Counted from the first letter of the stretch, positions 1-6,018 are shown. The stretch is 16,004 nt of DNA from a bacterium (GCA_004563195.1 SFTJ01000063.1:1-16004); one strand, 5' to 3'. Notes: a model not told the origin generated them from the letters alone. Made by a program: numbers and translations.

Positions 1-67
1 CTAGCTCAGCTGGTAGAGCAACTGACTCTTAATCAGTGGGTCGAGGGTTCGAATCCCTCGGGGGTCA
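1..67 (+). tRNA. tRNA-Lys(CTT), 5' end cut by the window
   Basis: The window opens inside a tRNA; about six 5' acceptor bases are missing. The D-arm (GCTCAGCTGGTAGAGC) is followed by an anticodon stem ACTGA/TCAGT with loop CTCTTAA, so the anticodon is CTT (28-30) and reads the Lys codon AAG. The T-arm is GAGGG-TTCGAAT-CCCTC (43-59). The 3' acceptor strand is 60-66 with discriminator A67. The bases after it are CAA, so CCA is not encoded and must be added after 3' processing. This fits the RNase Z gene in the same window. Confidence 0.97.
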
Positions 68-71
68 CAAA

Positions 72-97
72 GGGTGGAAGAAATTCCACCCTTTTTT
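72..97 (+). terminator. Intrinsic terminator of tRNA-Lys
   Basis: Perfect 8-bp stem GGGTGGAA/TTCCACCC (72-79 with 84-91) with a GAAA tetraloop and six T residues directly after it. It begins four bases past the tRNA 3' end, so it should end the tRNA transcript. Confidence 0.93.
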
Positions 98-651
98 GTT
101 GTTTGTCCGCGGGTGGCGCTGTGTCGCTTTTTTTAAACACGGATTTTTTTTGGTCAGCGGATTATTCCGGTGGGTCGGACTAGTCGGACTGGCTGCGCCG
201 CGGTAATTTGGCATCACCAATGGTGATGCGGTTATTGATATGCGATTATAAGCTGCTAAGGTACAACCTGAAAGGTTGAATGCCGAGGGCGATAGCCCGA
301 GTGCTTTTAGCCGGGGGTGGAGCGTTAGCGTAACCCCCGGAATGCCTATCCTCAAAGAAAAGCGTCTGGAAGACGCGAATGTTGTCGCCGAGGAAGCCGA
401 TATTCGCGTTCTTCGCATAATGGGTGGTGTCATGATACCGAGGGTTTCGCTTCGCTCCACCCACGGCTAAGAGCCACTCGCTTTGCTCGGGCGTTCGACC
501 TTTCAGGTCGTGCTGCGGTTAAGCGGGTGATTATCAGCCACTCTGAGGCTGTGCGGCTTTTTTTGTTAAGCTTTGCTAATGTTGGATTTTTATTTGGTTG
601 ATAATCAGTATTACTAACCTTGTGGTAAGTAGGTTACCTTTTGGTTTTGTA
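98..651. other. Gene-free intergenic region with structured DNA
   Basis: No credible gene is seen in this ~550-bp stretch; the short reading frames across it follow the symmetry of the repeat element at 264-510 and have no usable start context. Other visible structure: a perfect 19-bp dyad GCATCACCAATGGTGATGC at 211-229; a tandem TCGGACT near 173-190; long T-runs near 127-152; and a short stem CAGCC/GGCTG (535-551) followed by GTGCGGC and seven T residues. The promoter of the cupin gene starts at 652. Confidence 0.6.
264..510. repeat. Palindromic element built from mirrored hairpin arms
   Basis: Two arms of about 75 bp (264-340 and about 437-510) are imperfect inverted copies around a ~96-bp centre. 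Each arm ends in the same short hairpin: CAACCTgaaAGGTTG at 264-278, and CGACCTgaaAGGTCG when 496-510 is read on the minus strand. The second base pair changes from A-T to G-C with pairing kept. Arm A also has GGGC-GATA-GCCC (288-299) and an 8-bp stem CCGGGGGT/ACCCCCGG (311-318 with 333-340). The centre has GCGTC/GACGC (362-376) and GCGAAT/ATTCGC (375-406). No transposase lies nearby. It may be a REP/MITE-like dispersed repeat next to a tRNA gene; I believe similar sequence recurs in Bacteroidales genomes, but that is memory and not a search. Function is unknown. Confidence 0.65.
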
Positions 652-682
652 TTTGTGGTGTGAATGAAGTGGGTTAACTTTG
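652..682 (+). promoter_or_regulatory. Bacteroidetes-type promoter of the cupin gene
   Basis: TTTG (652-655), a 19-nt spacer, then TAACTTTG (675-682) match the Bacteroidetes housekeeping consensus TTTG-N19-21-TAnnTTTG exactly. Transcription should start near 689, leaving a leader of about 16 nt before the ATG at 705. Confidence 0.85.
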
Positions 683-704
683 TTGCGTCAAAACAATTAT
701 TATT

Positions 705-1091
705 ATGGAAAATAAAGAGAATAATGCCCTGTATTCGGTGATAAATTTGGGAAATCTGAATAGTTTTGAGGGCAAGCATTTTGTAAAAGATGAGTTGGGA
801 CTAACAAGCATGGAGTTGTCGATGGGTAGCATGCAGCCCGGAGAGGTGACTCCTTTTTGGCATTATCACAAACAGAATGAAGAGCTTTATGTGGTGATAA
901 AAGGCGAAGGTGTGATGGCGCTTGATGGAGAAGAAGTGGCATTGCAGAGTGGCAGTGTGCTGCGCGTGTCGCCGAGTGTAAAACGTTGCCTGCGTTGCAC
1001 CGGCAGCGATACATTGGTGTATGTTTGCATACAAGCGCGAGAAGGGTCGCTTGAGGGATATACATTCACCGATGCCGTTGTATGCCAATAG
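705..1091 (+). CDS. Small single-domain cupin protein
   Basis: A 128-residue protein with one cupin beta-barrel, probably cytosolic since there is no signal peptide. Cupin motif 1 is visible at 46-69: H53-x-H55, E59/E60, then G67 and G69, giving the usual His/His/Glu metal ligands. Motif 2 (about 81-98, GSVLRVSPSVKRCLR) has Arg or Lys where the family normally has the third metal-binding His. Metal may therefore be bound differently or not at all; a shifted alignment is also possible. The protein has four Cys (95, 98, 108, 127). A consensus promoter lies just upstream, and the start follows an AT-rich leader with no clear Shine-Dalgarno, as is usual in this phylum. An HxlR-type regulator follows 75 bp downstream on the same strand, so the pair may be co-regulated. 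The substrate cannot be read from sequence: single-domain cupins include sugar-binding proteins, dioxygenases and sensors. Confidence 0.87.
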   Translation: MENKENNALYSVINLGNLNSFEGKHFVKDELGLTSMELSMGSMQPGEVTPFWHYHKQNEELYVVIKGEGVMALDGEEVALQSGSVLRVSPSVKRCLRCTGSDTLVYVCIQAREGSLEGYTFTDAVVCQ

Positions 1092-1166
1092 TGGCGCTTA
1101 TGATGCAGAGGTTTGTGCAATATATTATTGCCAAAATCCGTTAATAATGAAACGAATAAGGATAAT

Positions 1167-1541
1167 ATGTTGAACGACGGATTGCAAGATAAGATGTTTC
1201 CCGAGTGCCCGGTGCGCAATGTGCTGGCGCGCGTAGGCGATAAGTGGTCGTTGCTCGTGATGCACGAATTGGGTAAAAGATCGGGTACGAAGGTGCGCTT
1301 CGGCGAACTGAATAAACTGCTGCCCGATGTGTCGCAGAAGGTGCTGACACAGACATTGCGTCGCTTGGAAGAAGACGGGTTTGTGACACGAAGCGTGTAT
1401 GCCGAGGTGCCGCCGCGTGTGGAATATGCGCTAACGGCGCGAGCTGAGTCGTTTTTGGAGGCGTGCCGGCCCATGATAGAGTGGGTGATGGCACACTTTG
1501 CCGAGATAATGACATCGCGCAAGCGCTATCGAGGCGAGTGA
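1167..1541 (+). CDS. HxlR-family winged-helix transcriptional regulator
   Basis: A 124-residue MarR/HxlR-type DNA-binding protein. The signature is continuous: CPVRNVLARVGDKWSLLVM (from residue 14), a recognition-helix region RFGELNKLLPDVSQKVLTQT, then LRRLEEDGFVTR, the wing PPRVEYALT, and a C-terminal dimerisation helix. Cys14 occupies the N-terminal position used by the thiol/quinone sensors YodB and HypR in this family, so redox or electrophile sensing is possible but unproven. The ATG at 1167 was chosen because AAGGA sits just upstream (1158-1162) and HxlR proteins normally begin about a dozen residues before the CP motif. A longer version from a TTG at 1113 would add 18 residues unlike the family. 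The gene follows the cupin gene by 75 bp, and by family habit it probably controls that neighbour. It converges on the FKBP gene. Confidence 0.92.
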   Translation: MLNDGLQDKMFPECPVRNVLARVGDKWSLLVMHELGKRSGTKVRFGELNKLLPDVSQKVLTQTLRRLEEDGFVTRSVYAEVPPRVEYALTARAESFLEACRPMIEWVMAHFAEIMTSRKRYRGE

Positions 1542-1568
1542 AGGGGCAATGGCGTAGATGCAAAATAA

Positions 1569-1611
1569 CAAGAGGCTTTATCGGAGATGATTTTCCTGAT
1601 TGAGCCTCTTG
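1569..1611 (-). terminator. Hairpin between convergent genes, probable terminator
   Basis: A perfect 9-bp stem CAAGAGGCT/AGCCTCTTG (1569-1577 with 1603-1611) lies between the ends of the HxlR gene (+) and the FKBP gene (-). On the minus strand it is followed by TTATTTTG, so it should mainly end the FKBP transcript; on the plus strand there is no T-run. The 25-nt loop contains a smaller imperfect stem. Confidence 0.6.
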
Positions 1612-1635
1612 TGATGTTATAAAATGTGATGAGCT

Positions 1636-2205
1636 TTATTTGCAACCGCCATTGCAGCCACTGCAGCCGCCGTCGTTGCTTGAACCGCAACCGCTGCAGC
1701 CGCCACCACAACCGCACGAAGGATTGCGCTCTTCGGCTGTGGATTCGCGCACGGTGATTACTTCGCCCACATAGTGCACTTTTTCGCCGGCAAGCGGGTG
1801 GTTGAAGTCCATCATTACTTGTTCGTTGGTGATGTTAACCACAACGCCTTGCACACGGTGGCCGTCTTGAGTCATCATAGGGATAACGCTGTTGACCTTC
1901 ACATTTTCTTCGTCGAACTTGCCGTCGGGACCTGCGAAGATGCTCTTTTCGAGCGACATAATCATTTCGGGGTTGATTTCGCCGAATGCTTCGGCTGGCT
2001 CGAGAGTGAAATCGAACTTATCGCCCTGTTTAAGGCCCTTGATGCGATTAGCAAAGCCTTCGATCATGCCCTGCTCTATGCCGTAGACAAAGCGGTCGGG
2101 GGTTTCGGCTTTGAATTCGTGCATGAGTTCTTCGTTGTTATCGGGGTCGACAGTGGTAACCTTGTAGGCGAGTTCCACGTATTGGCCGAATTTTATTTCT
2201 TCCAT
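1636..2205 (-). CDS. slyD: SlyD-like FKBP-type peptidyl-prolyl isomerase with Cys-rich tail
   Basis: A 189-residue prolyl cis-trans isomerase and chaperone of the SlyD branch, cytosolic (no signal peptide). The FKBP fold is split by the chaperone 'insert-in-flap' domain: FKBP part 1 about 1-70 (with FVYGIEQGMIEGFANRIKGL and GDKFDFTLEPAEAFGE), insert about 75-125, FKBP return at 126-155 with the SlyD signature DFNHPLAGEKVHY. The tail (163-189) is almost only Gly, Ser, Asn and Cys, with seven Cys at 164, 166, 170, 173, 181, 184 and 188 in CxC and CxxC arrangements. E. coli SlyD has a His-rich nickel-binding tail instead, so this one probably binds soft metals such as Zn, Cu or Ni through thiolates. 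The gene stands alone, convergent with the HxlR regulator, with a promoter about 70 bp upstream. The family call is firm; the exact metal is not known. Confidence 0.92.
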   Translation of the reverse strand: MEEIKFGQYVELAYKVTTVDPDNNEELMHEFKAETPDRFVYGIEQGMIEGFANRIKGLKQGDKFDFTLEPAEAFGEINPEMIMSLEKSIFAGPDGKFDEENVKVNSVIPMMTQDGHRVQGVVVNITNEQVMMDFNHPLAGEKVHYVGEVITVRESTAEERNPSCGCGGGCSGCGSSNDGGCSGCNGGCK

Positions 2206-2272
2206 ATTGTTCTAAAGTATTATAGTTTTGATAGTGATTAATCGGTTTTTGGTAAAAAAGCAAATCCGCAGG

Positions 2273-2304
2273 CAAAGGTAGGCAATAAGTGCGAGATTAC
2301 GAAA
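2273..2304 (-). promoter_or_regulatory. Promoter of the SlyD-like gene
   Basis: On the minus strand, TACCTTTG (2273-2280) matches TAnnTTTG and is preceded at 20 nt by TTTC (2301-2304), one base off TTTG. The predicted leader is about 60 nt to the ATG at 2205. Confidence 0.62.
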
Positions 2305-2369
2305 TCGTATAAAAAAAGAATGAGCAACCGAACCGAAGTTCTATTGTTGCTCATCTCCTCTCTCCACTG

Positions 2370-2443
2370 CGGTATGGACGGGACTCGAACCCGCGACCCC
2401 CTGCGTGACAGGCAGGTATTCTAACCAGCTGAACTACCACACC
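2370..2443 (-). tRNA. tRNA-Asp(GTC)
   Basis: A complete 74-nt tRNA on the minus strand. The acceptor stem is GGTGTGG/CCATACC with one G-U pair. The anticodon stem CCTGC/GCAGG encloses loop CTGTCAC, so the anticodon is GTC (Asp). The T-arm carries GGTTCGAGTCC. The discriminator is G and CCA is not encoded. It stands alone between the SlyD-like gene and the small membrane protein gene, with its own promoter. Confidence 0.97.
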
Positions 2444-2481
2444 AGTTTTGATTGCTCTCGTTTGTTACCCGATTGCGAGTG

Positions 2482-2512
2482 CAAAGTTACGAACATTTTT
2501 TGATTCTGCAAT
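2482..2512 (-). promoter_or_regulatory. Promoter of tRNA-Asp
   Basis: On the minus strand, ATTG (2509-2512), a 19-nt spacer and TAACTTTG (2482-2489) give a perfect -7 box and a one-mismatch -33 box. The predicted start is near 2475, about 30 nt before the mature tRNA 5' end. Confidence 0.78.
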
Positions 2513-2584
2513 AGGTTTGGCGAAAAAATTTCAGAAAAAGTGGAATTTTTTTGAAAAAAGGCCGAAATAACGCAGAAAAGGGGG

Positions 2585-2902
2585 CTAAAAATCGTGGCTA
2601 ATGAAGCTCACGATGCCAGCTATGATAGAGAAAGCCGTGACAGAAGCCATAGATAGGAAGATGACAATGTCGCGGACAGTAATCACATAAAGATTGACAT
2701 TGCTCAAGTAGAACGCCCAAGCGGCAACGAGCACCACCACGGCAGCGCAAAGCGCTATGGTGTAGATCCACACAGGCTGCGAGTTGCCTTTTTCGGGCAA
2801 ACGATTAATCACCTTGCGTGTGAACCATGGGTTCTGCTCTACCTTGGGAGTGCGCTCCTTGAGTAGATTGGCAAATTCTATGTCTTCGGTTGAACGCTTC
2901 AT
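2585..2902 (-). CDS. Small two-helix inner-membrane protein downstream of an ECF sigma factor
   Basis: A 105-residue protein without a recognised enzymatic domain. A charged cytosolic N-terminus (1-42, containing the motif NPWFTRKVINRLPEK at 24-38) is followed by two predicted membrane helices (about 44-65 and 75-100). It lies 79 bp after the ECF sigma factor on the same strand, so it is probably co-transcribed. Small membrane proteins in this position are common in Bacteroidales and could act as an anti-sigma or accessory factor, with the N-terminus binding the sigma factor. No ASD or zinc anti-sigma (HxxxCxxC) motif is seen, so this role is inference from position only. Confidence 0.8.
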   Translation of the reverse strand: MKRSTEDIEFANLLKERTPKVEQNPWFTRKVINRLPEKGNSQPVWIYTIALCAAVVVLVAAWAFYLSNVNLYVITVRDIVIFLSMASVTAFSIIAGIVSFISHDF

Positions 2903-2981
2903 AACGGTTTCAAAGTTAAATTAAATAATCGAGAAAACTAAATCTCATAAGTTAATAAAGAATAACGCGCGCGAGGGGAGT

Positions 2982-3518
2982 TTAGTTGGGGCTGCCGAGG
3001 AGTTTAGCCATCTTGGCTTTGCCTCGAGAGATGTGCGACTTGATGGTTCCTTCGGGCATTCCGGTGATTTGCGAAATTTTCTTCATGGGCATATCGTTGA
3101 TGAAGAATAGCGAAATCACGGTGCGTTCGTCGGTAGAGAGGTACTGCATGGCAGTGAAAACGTCCATTCGGGCATCGTTGCCTTCCACATCGCGAGTGAG
3201 CAAATCGGGAGGCTCGAGGGGTTGGTCGGAAAGGATTTCGCGAGTGCGCCGAGTGTAGGAGTAAAATTCGTTGTAGGCAATGCGGAATAGCCAGGTTTTG
3301 AATTGCGAAAGTCCGCGGAACTGGCGAATATTGGTGTAAGCCTTGATGAAAGTTTCCTGAGCTAAGTCGTCGCAGAGAGCTTCGTTGCCGCCCGTAAGGT
3401 TAAGGAAGAAATTGTGCAGAATGGGCTGATAGGCGTCGACGAGGCGTGCGAAAGCCCTACGGTCGTCGCTCAGCACAATCTGAGAAATAAGTTTCAATTC
3501 TTCTACCTTGCTTAGCAT
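2982..3518 (-). CDS. ECF (RpoE-like) RNA polymerase sigma-70 factor
   Basis: A 178-residue extracytoplasmic-function sigma factor that directs RNA polymerase to alternative promoters. Region 2 (about 20-92) is clear: FARLVDAYQPILHNFF, DDLAQETFIKAYTNIRQFRG and the -10-recognition helix TWLFRIAYNEFYSYTRR. Region 4 (about 120-173) has LSTDERTVISLFFINDMPMKKISQITGMPEGTIKSHISRGKAKM, the -35-binding helix-turn-helix; this motif is given in two parts as LSTDERTVISLFF and ISQITGMPEGTIKSHISRGK. Length is normal for the family. On the transcript it is preceded 144 bp away by a DUF6249-type membrane protein and followed by a two-helix membrane protein, suggesting a membrane-controlled sigma group. No housekeeping promoter is seen directly upstream, which would suit autoregulation or read-through from the upstream gene. 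Its targets cannot be read from the sequence. Confidence 0.94.
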   Translation of the reverse strand: MLSKVEELKLISQIVLSDDRRAFARLVDAYQPILHNFFLNLTGGNEALCDDLAQETFIKAYTNIRQFRGLSQFKTWLFRIAYNEFYSYTRRTREILSDQPLEPPDLLTRDVEGNDARMDVFTAMQYLSTDERTVISLFFINDMPMKKISQITGMPEGTIKSHISRGKAKMAKLLGSPN

Positions 3519-3604
3519 GGCGTGATAAATATTATATTATTAAGAAAGCAGCCGGGCTGCCGTGAGTGAAATGATGGTGGTGAGAGGGCGTATTCCCCGG
3601 TAGA

Positions 3605-3642
3605 GGGACTAAAAGCGATAAGCGAGATTCGCTTTTAGTCCC
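3605..3642. repeat. 13-bp perfect inverted repeat between the DUF6249-type and sigma genes
   Basis: GGGACTAAAAGCG (3605-3617) pairs perfectly with CGCTTTTAGTCCC (3630-3642) across a 12-nt loop. Neither strand has a T-run next to the stem, so it does not look like a classical intrinsic terminator. It starts 21 bp past the stop codon of the upstream gene, so it could be a 3'-protecting or processing hairpin, or an attenuator separating that gene from the sigma gene. A second small dyad, GCAGCC/GGCTGC, is at 3548-3560, just before the sigma gene. Confidence 0.75.
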
Positions 3643-3662
3643 GTGGGGAGATATGGAAAGAA

Positions 3663-4631
3663 TTATAAGTTACTGTTGTTGCCGTTGTCGAAAGGCGGAG
3701 GGGTGTTGGTGTCGCCGTTGTTGCTATTGTTGGCATTGTCCTGAGCTTGTTGTTGTTCTTTCCAAGCGGCTTGGTCGGCGAGCCAGTTTTCGTAGTTGAT
3801 GCGATTACGTTGCTTGTAGTATTCGCTGCCAATCTTTGCAAGACCGATGATAACCGGTATCAAACCGAGTACAGCCATAGGTAAAGCGTCATTCGATAAG
3901 AAGAACAACACGAAAGCGAAGCCAATAACAGTCCAGATAAATCCGTTCTTGAAAGCGTCGATGTTGTATTGACCCGGAGCTATGGGGCGAGGAGCGCCTT
4001 GAGGTTGCTGGAATGCGTTGGGAGCAGGTGGAACCATGCCCTGACGCGGCATATTAGGAGCAGGAGCGCCCATGGGCGTGAAGCCGGGAGCAGCCGGAGC
4101 TTGAGGCTGGTAGTAGGGGTTCTGCGGAGGGTAGGGAGCTTGAGGGTTAGGCATAGGCGGCACTACAGGCGCAGGGTTGGGAGATTTGCCTGTGAACGAA
4201 GGCGGGAGTTCGTAACCGTTCTCGATAGCGCGCTCAATCACGCGATATTTGTTGCGACGATTGAGGTAGAAGAACCATAAGCAAACCAAGATGATGAGCA
4301 GTAGAGCCCCAAACACGATGGTAACGATAACAGCCACGCTTTCTATTTCGTAACGTGTACGCTCCATAGCCAAGCGTTGGTTAATCGCATAGTCGTTATC
4401 TCTGTCGTTGTAGGAATCATTGTTGTCATCCTCGTTGATAACTTCCTTGTTTAGAATCTCGTTGATTGAAGATACTATGGCTTGAGCGCCTGCAATGCGA
4501 GTGGTGTCGGAGCCATCCACTATTTCCAAGGTGTCGCCTTTGAGATTTAGGCTTGTGTTCTCGGCGCGAGCGTTGCCGCTCCACATTGCCGAAGCAAGCA
4601 CTAAGATTAGTAATAAGAGTGATTTTTTCAT
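3663..4631 (-). CDS. DUF6249-type membrane protein with proline-rich linker
   Basis: A 322-residue envelope protein that I associate with the Bacteroidetes family DUF6249, by its RNKYRVIERAIENGYELP block (126-143). Order: signal peptide 1-23 (cleavage after ARA), exported N-terminal part to about 96, first membrane helix 97-123 (very hydrophobic), the conserved YRVIERAIENGYELPPSF block just inside the membrane, a Pro/Gln/Ala-rich linker 147-220, two more helices about 229-245 and 249-266, and a Gln/Asn-rich tail with PPPF. The tail likely extends into the cytosol. It is transcribed before the ECF sigma factor, in an arrangement often seen for this family, so a sensor or regulator role for that sigma factor is plausible but unproven. 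No enzymatic motif is visible. Confidence 0.82.
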   Translation of the reverse strand: MKKSLLLLILVLASAMWSGNARAENTSLNLKGDTLEIVDGSDTTRIAGAQAIVSSINEILNKEVINEDDNNDSYNDRDNDYAINQRLAMERTRYEIESVAVIVTIVFGALLLIILVCLWFFYLNRRNKYRVIERAIENGYELPPSFTGKSPNPAPVVPPMPNPQAPYPPQNPYYQPQAPAAPGFTPMGAPAPNMPRQGMVPPAPNAFQQPQGAPRPIAPGQYNIDAFKNGFIWTVIGFAFVLFFLSNDALPMAVLGLIPVIIGLAKIGSEYYKQRNRINYENWLADQAAWKEQQQAQDNANNSNNGDTNTPPPFDNGNNSNL

Positions 4632-4868
4632 ACCGATAAATTGTTTTTATTCTTTTTGTTTTACATATTTAGTTCTTATCGCATAGATGACCGATGAGTA
4701 GGAGCATCAGCGGCTCGTAACTTATCGATTCACTCATTAGACGCACAGCGATACCGAAAAAGTTGCATCGCAATTAAAATATTTTTTGCGCTGCAGCGGC
4801 ATTGTGATGCTAATTGATTGTGATATAATGGTTTATGTATGCCTATTTGCTGTAATTATTTTTAAAAA

Positions 4869-5789
4869 TTATTTTGTAAGGTCGATGGTCAAGCCCTCGT
4901 TGGCGAGCATAACGCGACCTGCGAAAGCCTCTTCGGCCTCCGATTTGAAAGCTTCCTCCGAAGTATATCGTTTGGAGAAGTGTCCCAAGATGAGGTTTTG
5001 AGCGCCGGTGAGAGTGGCAATCTGCGCAGCCTGGCGTGCTGTGGCATGCCCGCGTTCGGCAGCGAGAGCGGCAAATTGGTCGGTGTAGGTGGCTTCGTGG
5101 TAAATCCAAGTAGGCTGTTTCACCGATTCGGCGATACGCGGATAGTAAGCCGTGTCGCTGCAATAGGCATAGCTGATGCACGGGTCGGCGTCGGAAGTGA
5201 GCACATGGTTAGGGATAGTCTGCAAGTCGGGCGTAACGAAGTCGGCGCCGTGGCGCAAATCGTTGTAGAGATAGATTGGCACCTCGTAGAAACGCACCAT
5301 ATCGCCCTTGATGTGGCGCAATTTGGGCTTTTCGCGGAACAAGAACCCCGCGGTAGGCACGCGATGCTTAAGCGGGAAAGTCTCCACGGTGATGGCATCG
5401 TCCTCATATATTACGGCTTGCTGACGGCCAATGATGTTGAATTCAATCTGATAGCTGCCATCGGCAAGGAAGAAGTCGAAAAACTGACGGAACACCTTAG
5501 CACCCTCGGCATTGATGTGAATGGTGAGAGGGCCGGTGCGCTGGTGCAGGTCGAGAGTAGCCAGCAGCCCCGGCAGCCCGAAGCAGTGGTCGCCGTGCAG
5601 GTGGCTTATGAAAATATGGTTGAGTCGCTGCATCTTCAAGTGCTGACGAGCAAAGCCAAGTTGGGCCGCTTCGCCACAATCAATCATAAACAGATTGTCA
5701 CGAATGTTAAGCACCTGGCACGAAGGCATGTGCCTGAACGATGTAGTGGCTGAACCACAGCCAAGTATGTGAAGGTCGAATTTTTCCAT
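4869..5789 (-). CDS. rnz: Ribonuclease Z (tRNA 3'-endonuclease)
   Basis: A 306-residue cytosolic metallo-beta-lactamase-fold endonuclease that removes the 3' trailer of tRNA precursors lacking an encoded CCA. Visible zinc and catalytic motifs: SHLHGDH (H63, H65, D67, H68), KHRVPTAGF (H142), CSDT (D212), the HEATY motif (H231-E232), GHATARQAA (H248) and ILGHFSKRY (H270). This is the complete RNase Z set at normal short-form length. The open frame could begin at 5876, but a perfect promoter at 5816-5847 predicts transcription from about 5809. The ATG at 5789, which begins the conserved MEKFDLHILGCGSA, is therefore the start. Both tRNAs in the window lack CCA, so they are likely substrates. It is a stand-alone gene. 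Confidence 0.97.
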   Translation of the reverse strand: MEKFDLHILGCGSATTSFRHMPSCQVLNIRDNLFMIDCGEAAQLGFARQHLKMQRLNHIFISHLHGDHCFGLPGLLATLDLHQRTGPLTIHINAEGAKVFRQFFDFFLADGSYQIEFNIIGRQQAVIYEDDAITVETFPLKHRVPTAGFLFREKPKLRHIKGDMVRFYEVPIYLYNDLRHGADFVTPDLQTIPNHVLTSDADPCISYAYCSDTAYYPRIAESVKQPTWIYHEATYTDQFAALAAERGHATARQAAQIATLTGAQNLILGHFSKRYTSEEAFKSEAEEAFAGRVMLANEGLTIDLTK

Positions 5790-5815
5790 GAGTTCGGTTT
5801 CTCTCTCTGCGACAA

Positions 5816-5847
5816 CAAATATAACGAAAGTGAAGTAAAACTGCAAA
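5816..5847 (-). promoter_or_regulatory. Promoter of rnz
   Basis: On the minus strand TTTG (5844-5847), a 20-nt spacer and TATATTTG (5816-5823) match the Bacteroidetes consensus exactly. The predicted start near 5809 leaves a leader of about 20 nt before the ATG at 5789 and rules out the longer reading frame. Confidence 0.85.
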
Positions 5848-5913
5848 CAAGAGTGGCAGAAATGCTGTTTTAACACTTGATTAATTTATTTATAAATCAT
5901 TTTCTTGCGAAAT

Positions 5914-5944
5914 TTTGGTAATAAGAAAATGCTTTGTAATTTAG
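5914..5944 (+). promoter_or_regulatory. Possible promoter of an unannotated short transcript
   Basis: TTTG (5914-5917), a 19-nt spacer and TAATTTAG (5937-5944) differ from the Bacteroidetes consensus at one base of the -7 box. It points away from rnz, and no protein gene follows. The downstream terminator at 5986-6018 is what makes it notable. Confidence 0.4.
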
Positions 5945-5950
5945 CATCAA

Positions 5951-6018
5951 GTTTTTTCATAGGATTAGATTTTTAAGGTTTAGGGTGTGCGGTTGTTGTG
6001 AAACAGCCGCACATTTTT
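5951..6018 (+). ncRNA. Possible small RNA of about 68 nt
   Basis: The interval lies between a near-consensus promoter (5914-5944) and an intrinsic terminator (5986-6018), with no reading frame of note. About 35 nt of AU-rich sequence would precede the terminator hairpin, a layout common in bacterial small RNAs. This is inference from signals only; no known RNA family was recognised. The terminator itself is much better supported than the transcript. Confidence 0.3.
5986..6018 (+). terminator. Intrinsic terminator with no annotated upstream gene
   Basis: TGTGCGGTTGTT (5986-5997) pairs with AACAGCCGCACA (6002-6013) across a GTGA tetraloop: 12 bp with one T-G pair, followed by five T residues. 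It is oriented on the plus strand, where no coding gene lies upstream until beyond rnz (minus strand). Confidence 0.8.

Noticed and set aside
65..470. Overlapping reading frames of 64-131 codons on both strands across the region after tRNA-Lys
   Set aside because: They run through the terminator and the mirrored-hairpin element, overlap on both strands, and look low-complexity and Arg/Ser/Thr-rich. The open frames follow the symmetry of the repeat. Database proteins resembling them, if any, would be repeat translations.
1113..1166. Longer HxlR start at TTG 1113
   Set aside because: The added residues do not fit the family, TTG is rare, and the ATG at 1167 has AAGGA upstream.
887..1522. 211-codon minus-strand frame opposite the cupin and HxlR genes
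   Set aside because: It lies opposite two genes with clear family motifs and promoter; its own translation has no domain and spans the gap between them.
4632..4868. A promoter or terminator between the DUF6249-type gene and rnz
   Set aside because: No TAnnTTTG box on the minus strand and no stem with a T-run was found; the GCTGCAGC palindrome near 4790 is too short to interpret.
4980..5753. 257-codon plus-strand frame inside rnz
   Set aside because: It is antisense to the strongly supported RNase Z gene, with Val/Gly-rich composition typical of a shadow frame.
5790..5876. 29-residue N-terminal extension of RNase Z
   Set aside because: It would lie upstream of the transcription start predicted from the perfect promoter at 5816-5847, and the conserved RNase Z N-terminus begins at 5789.
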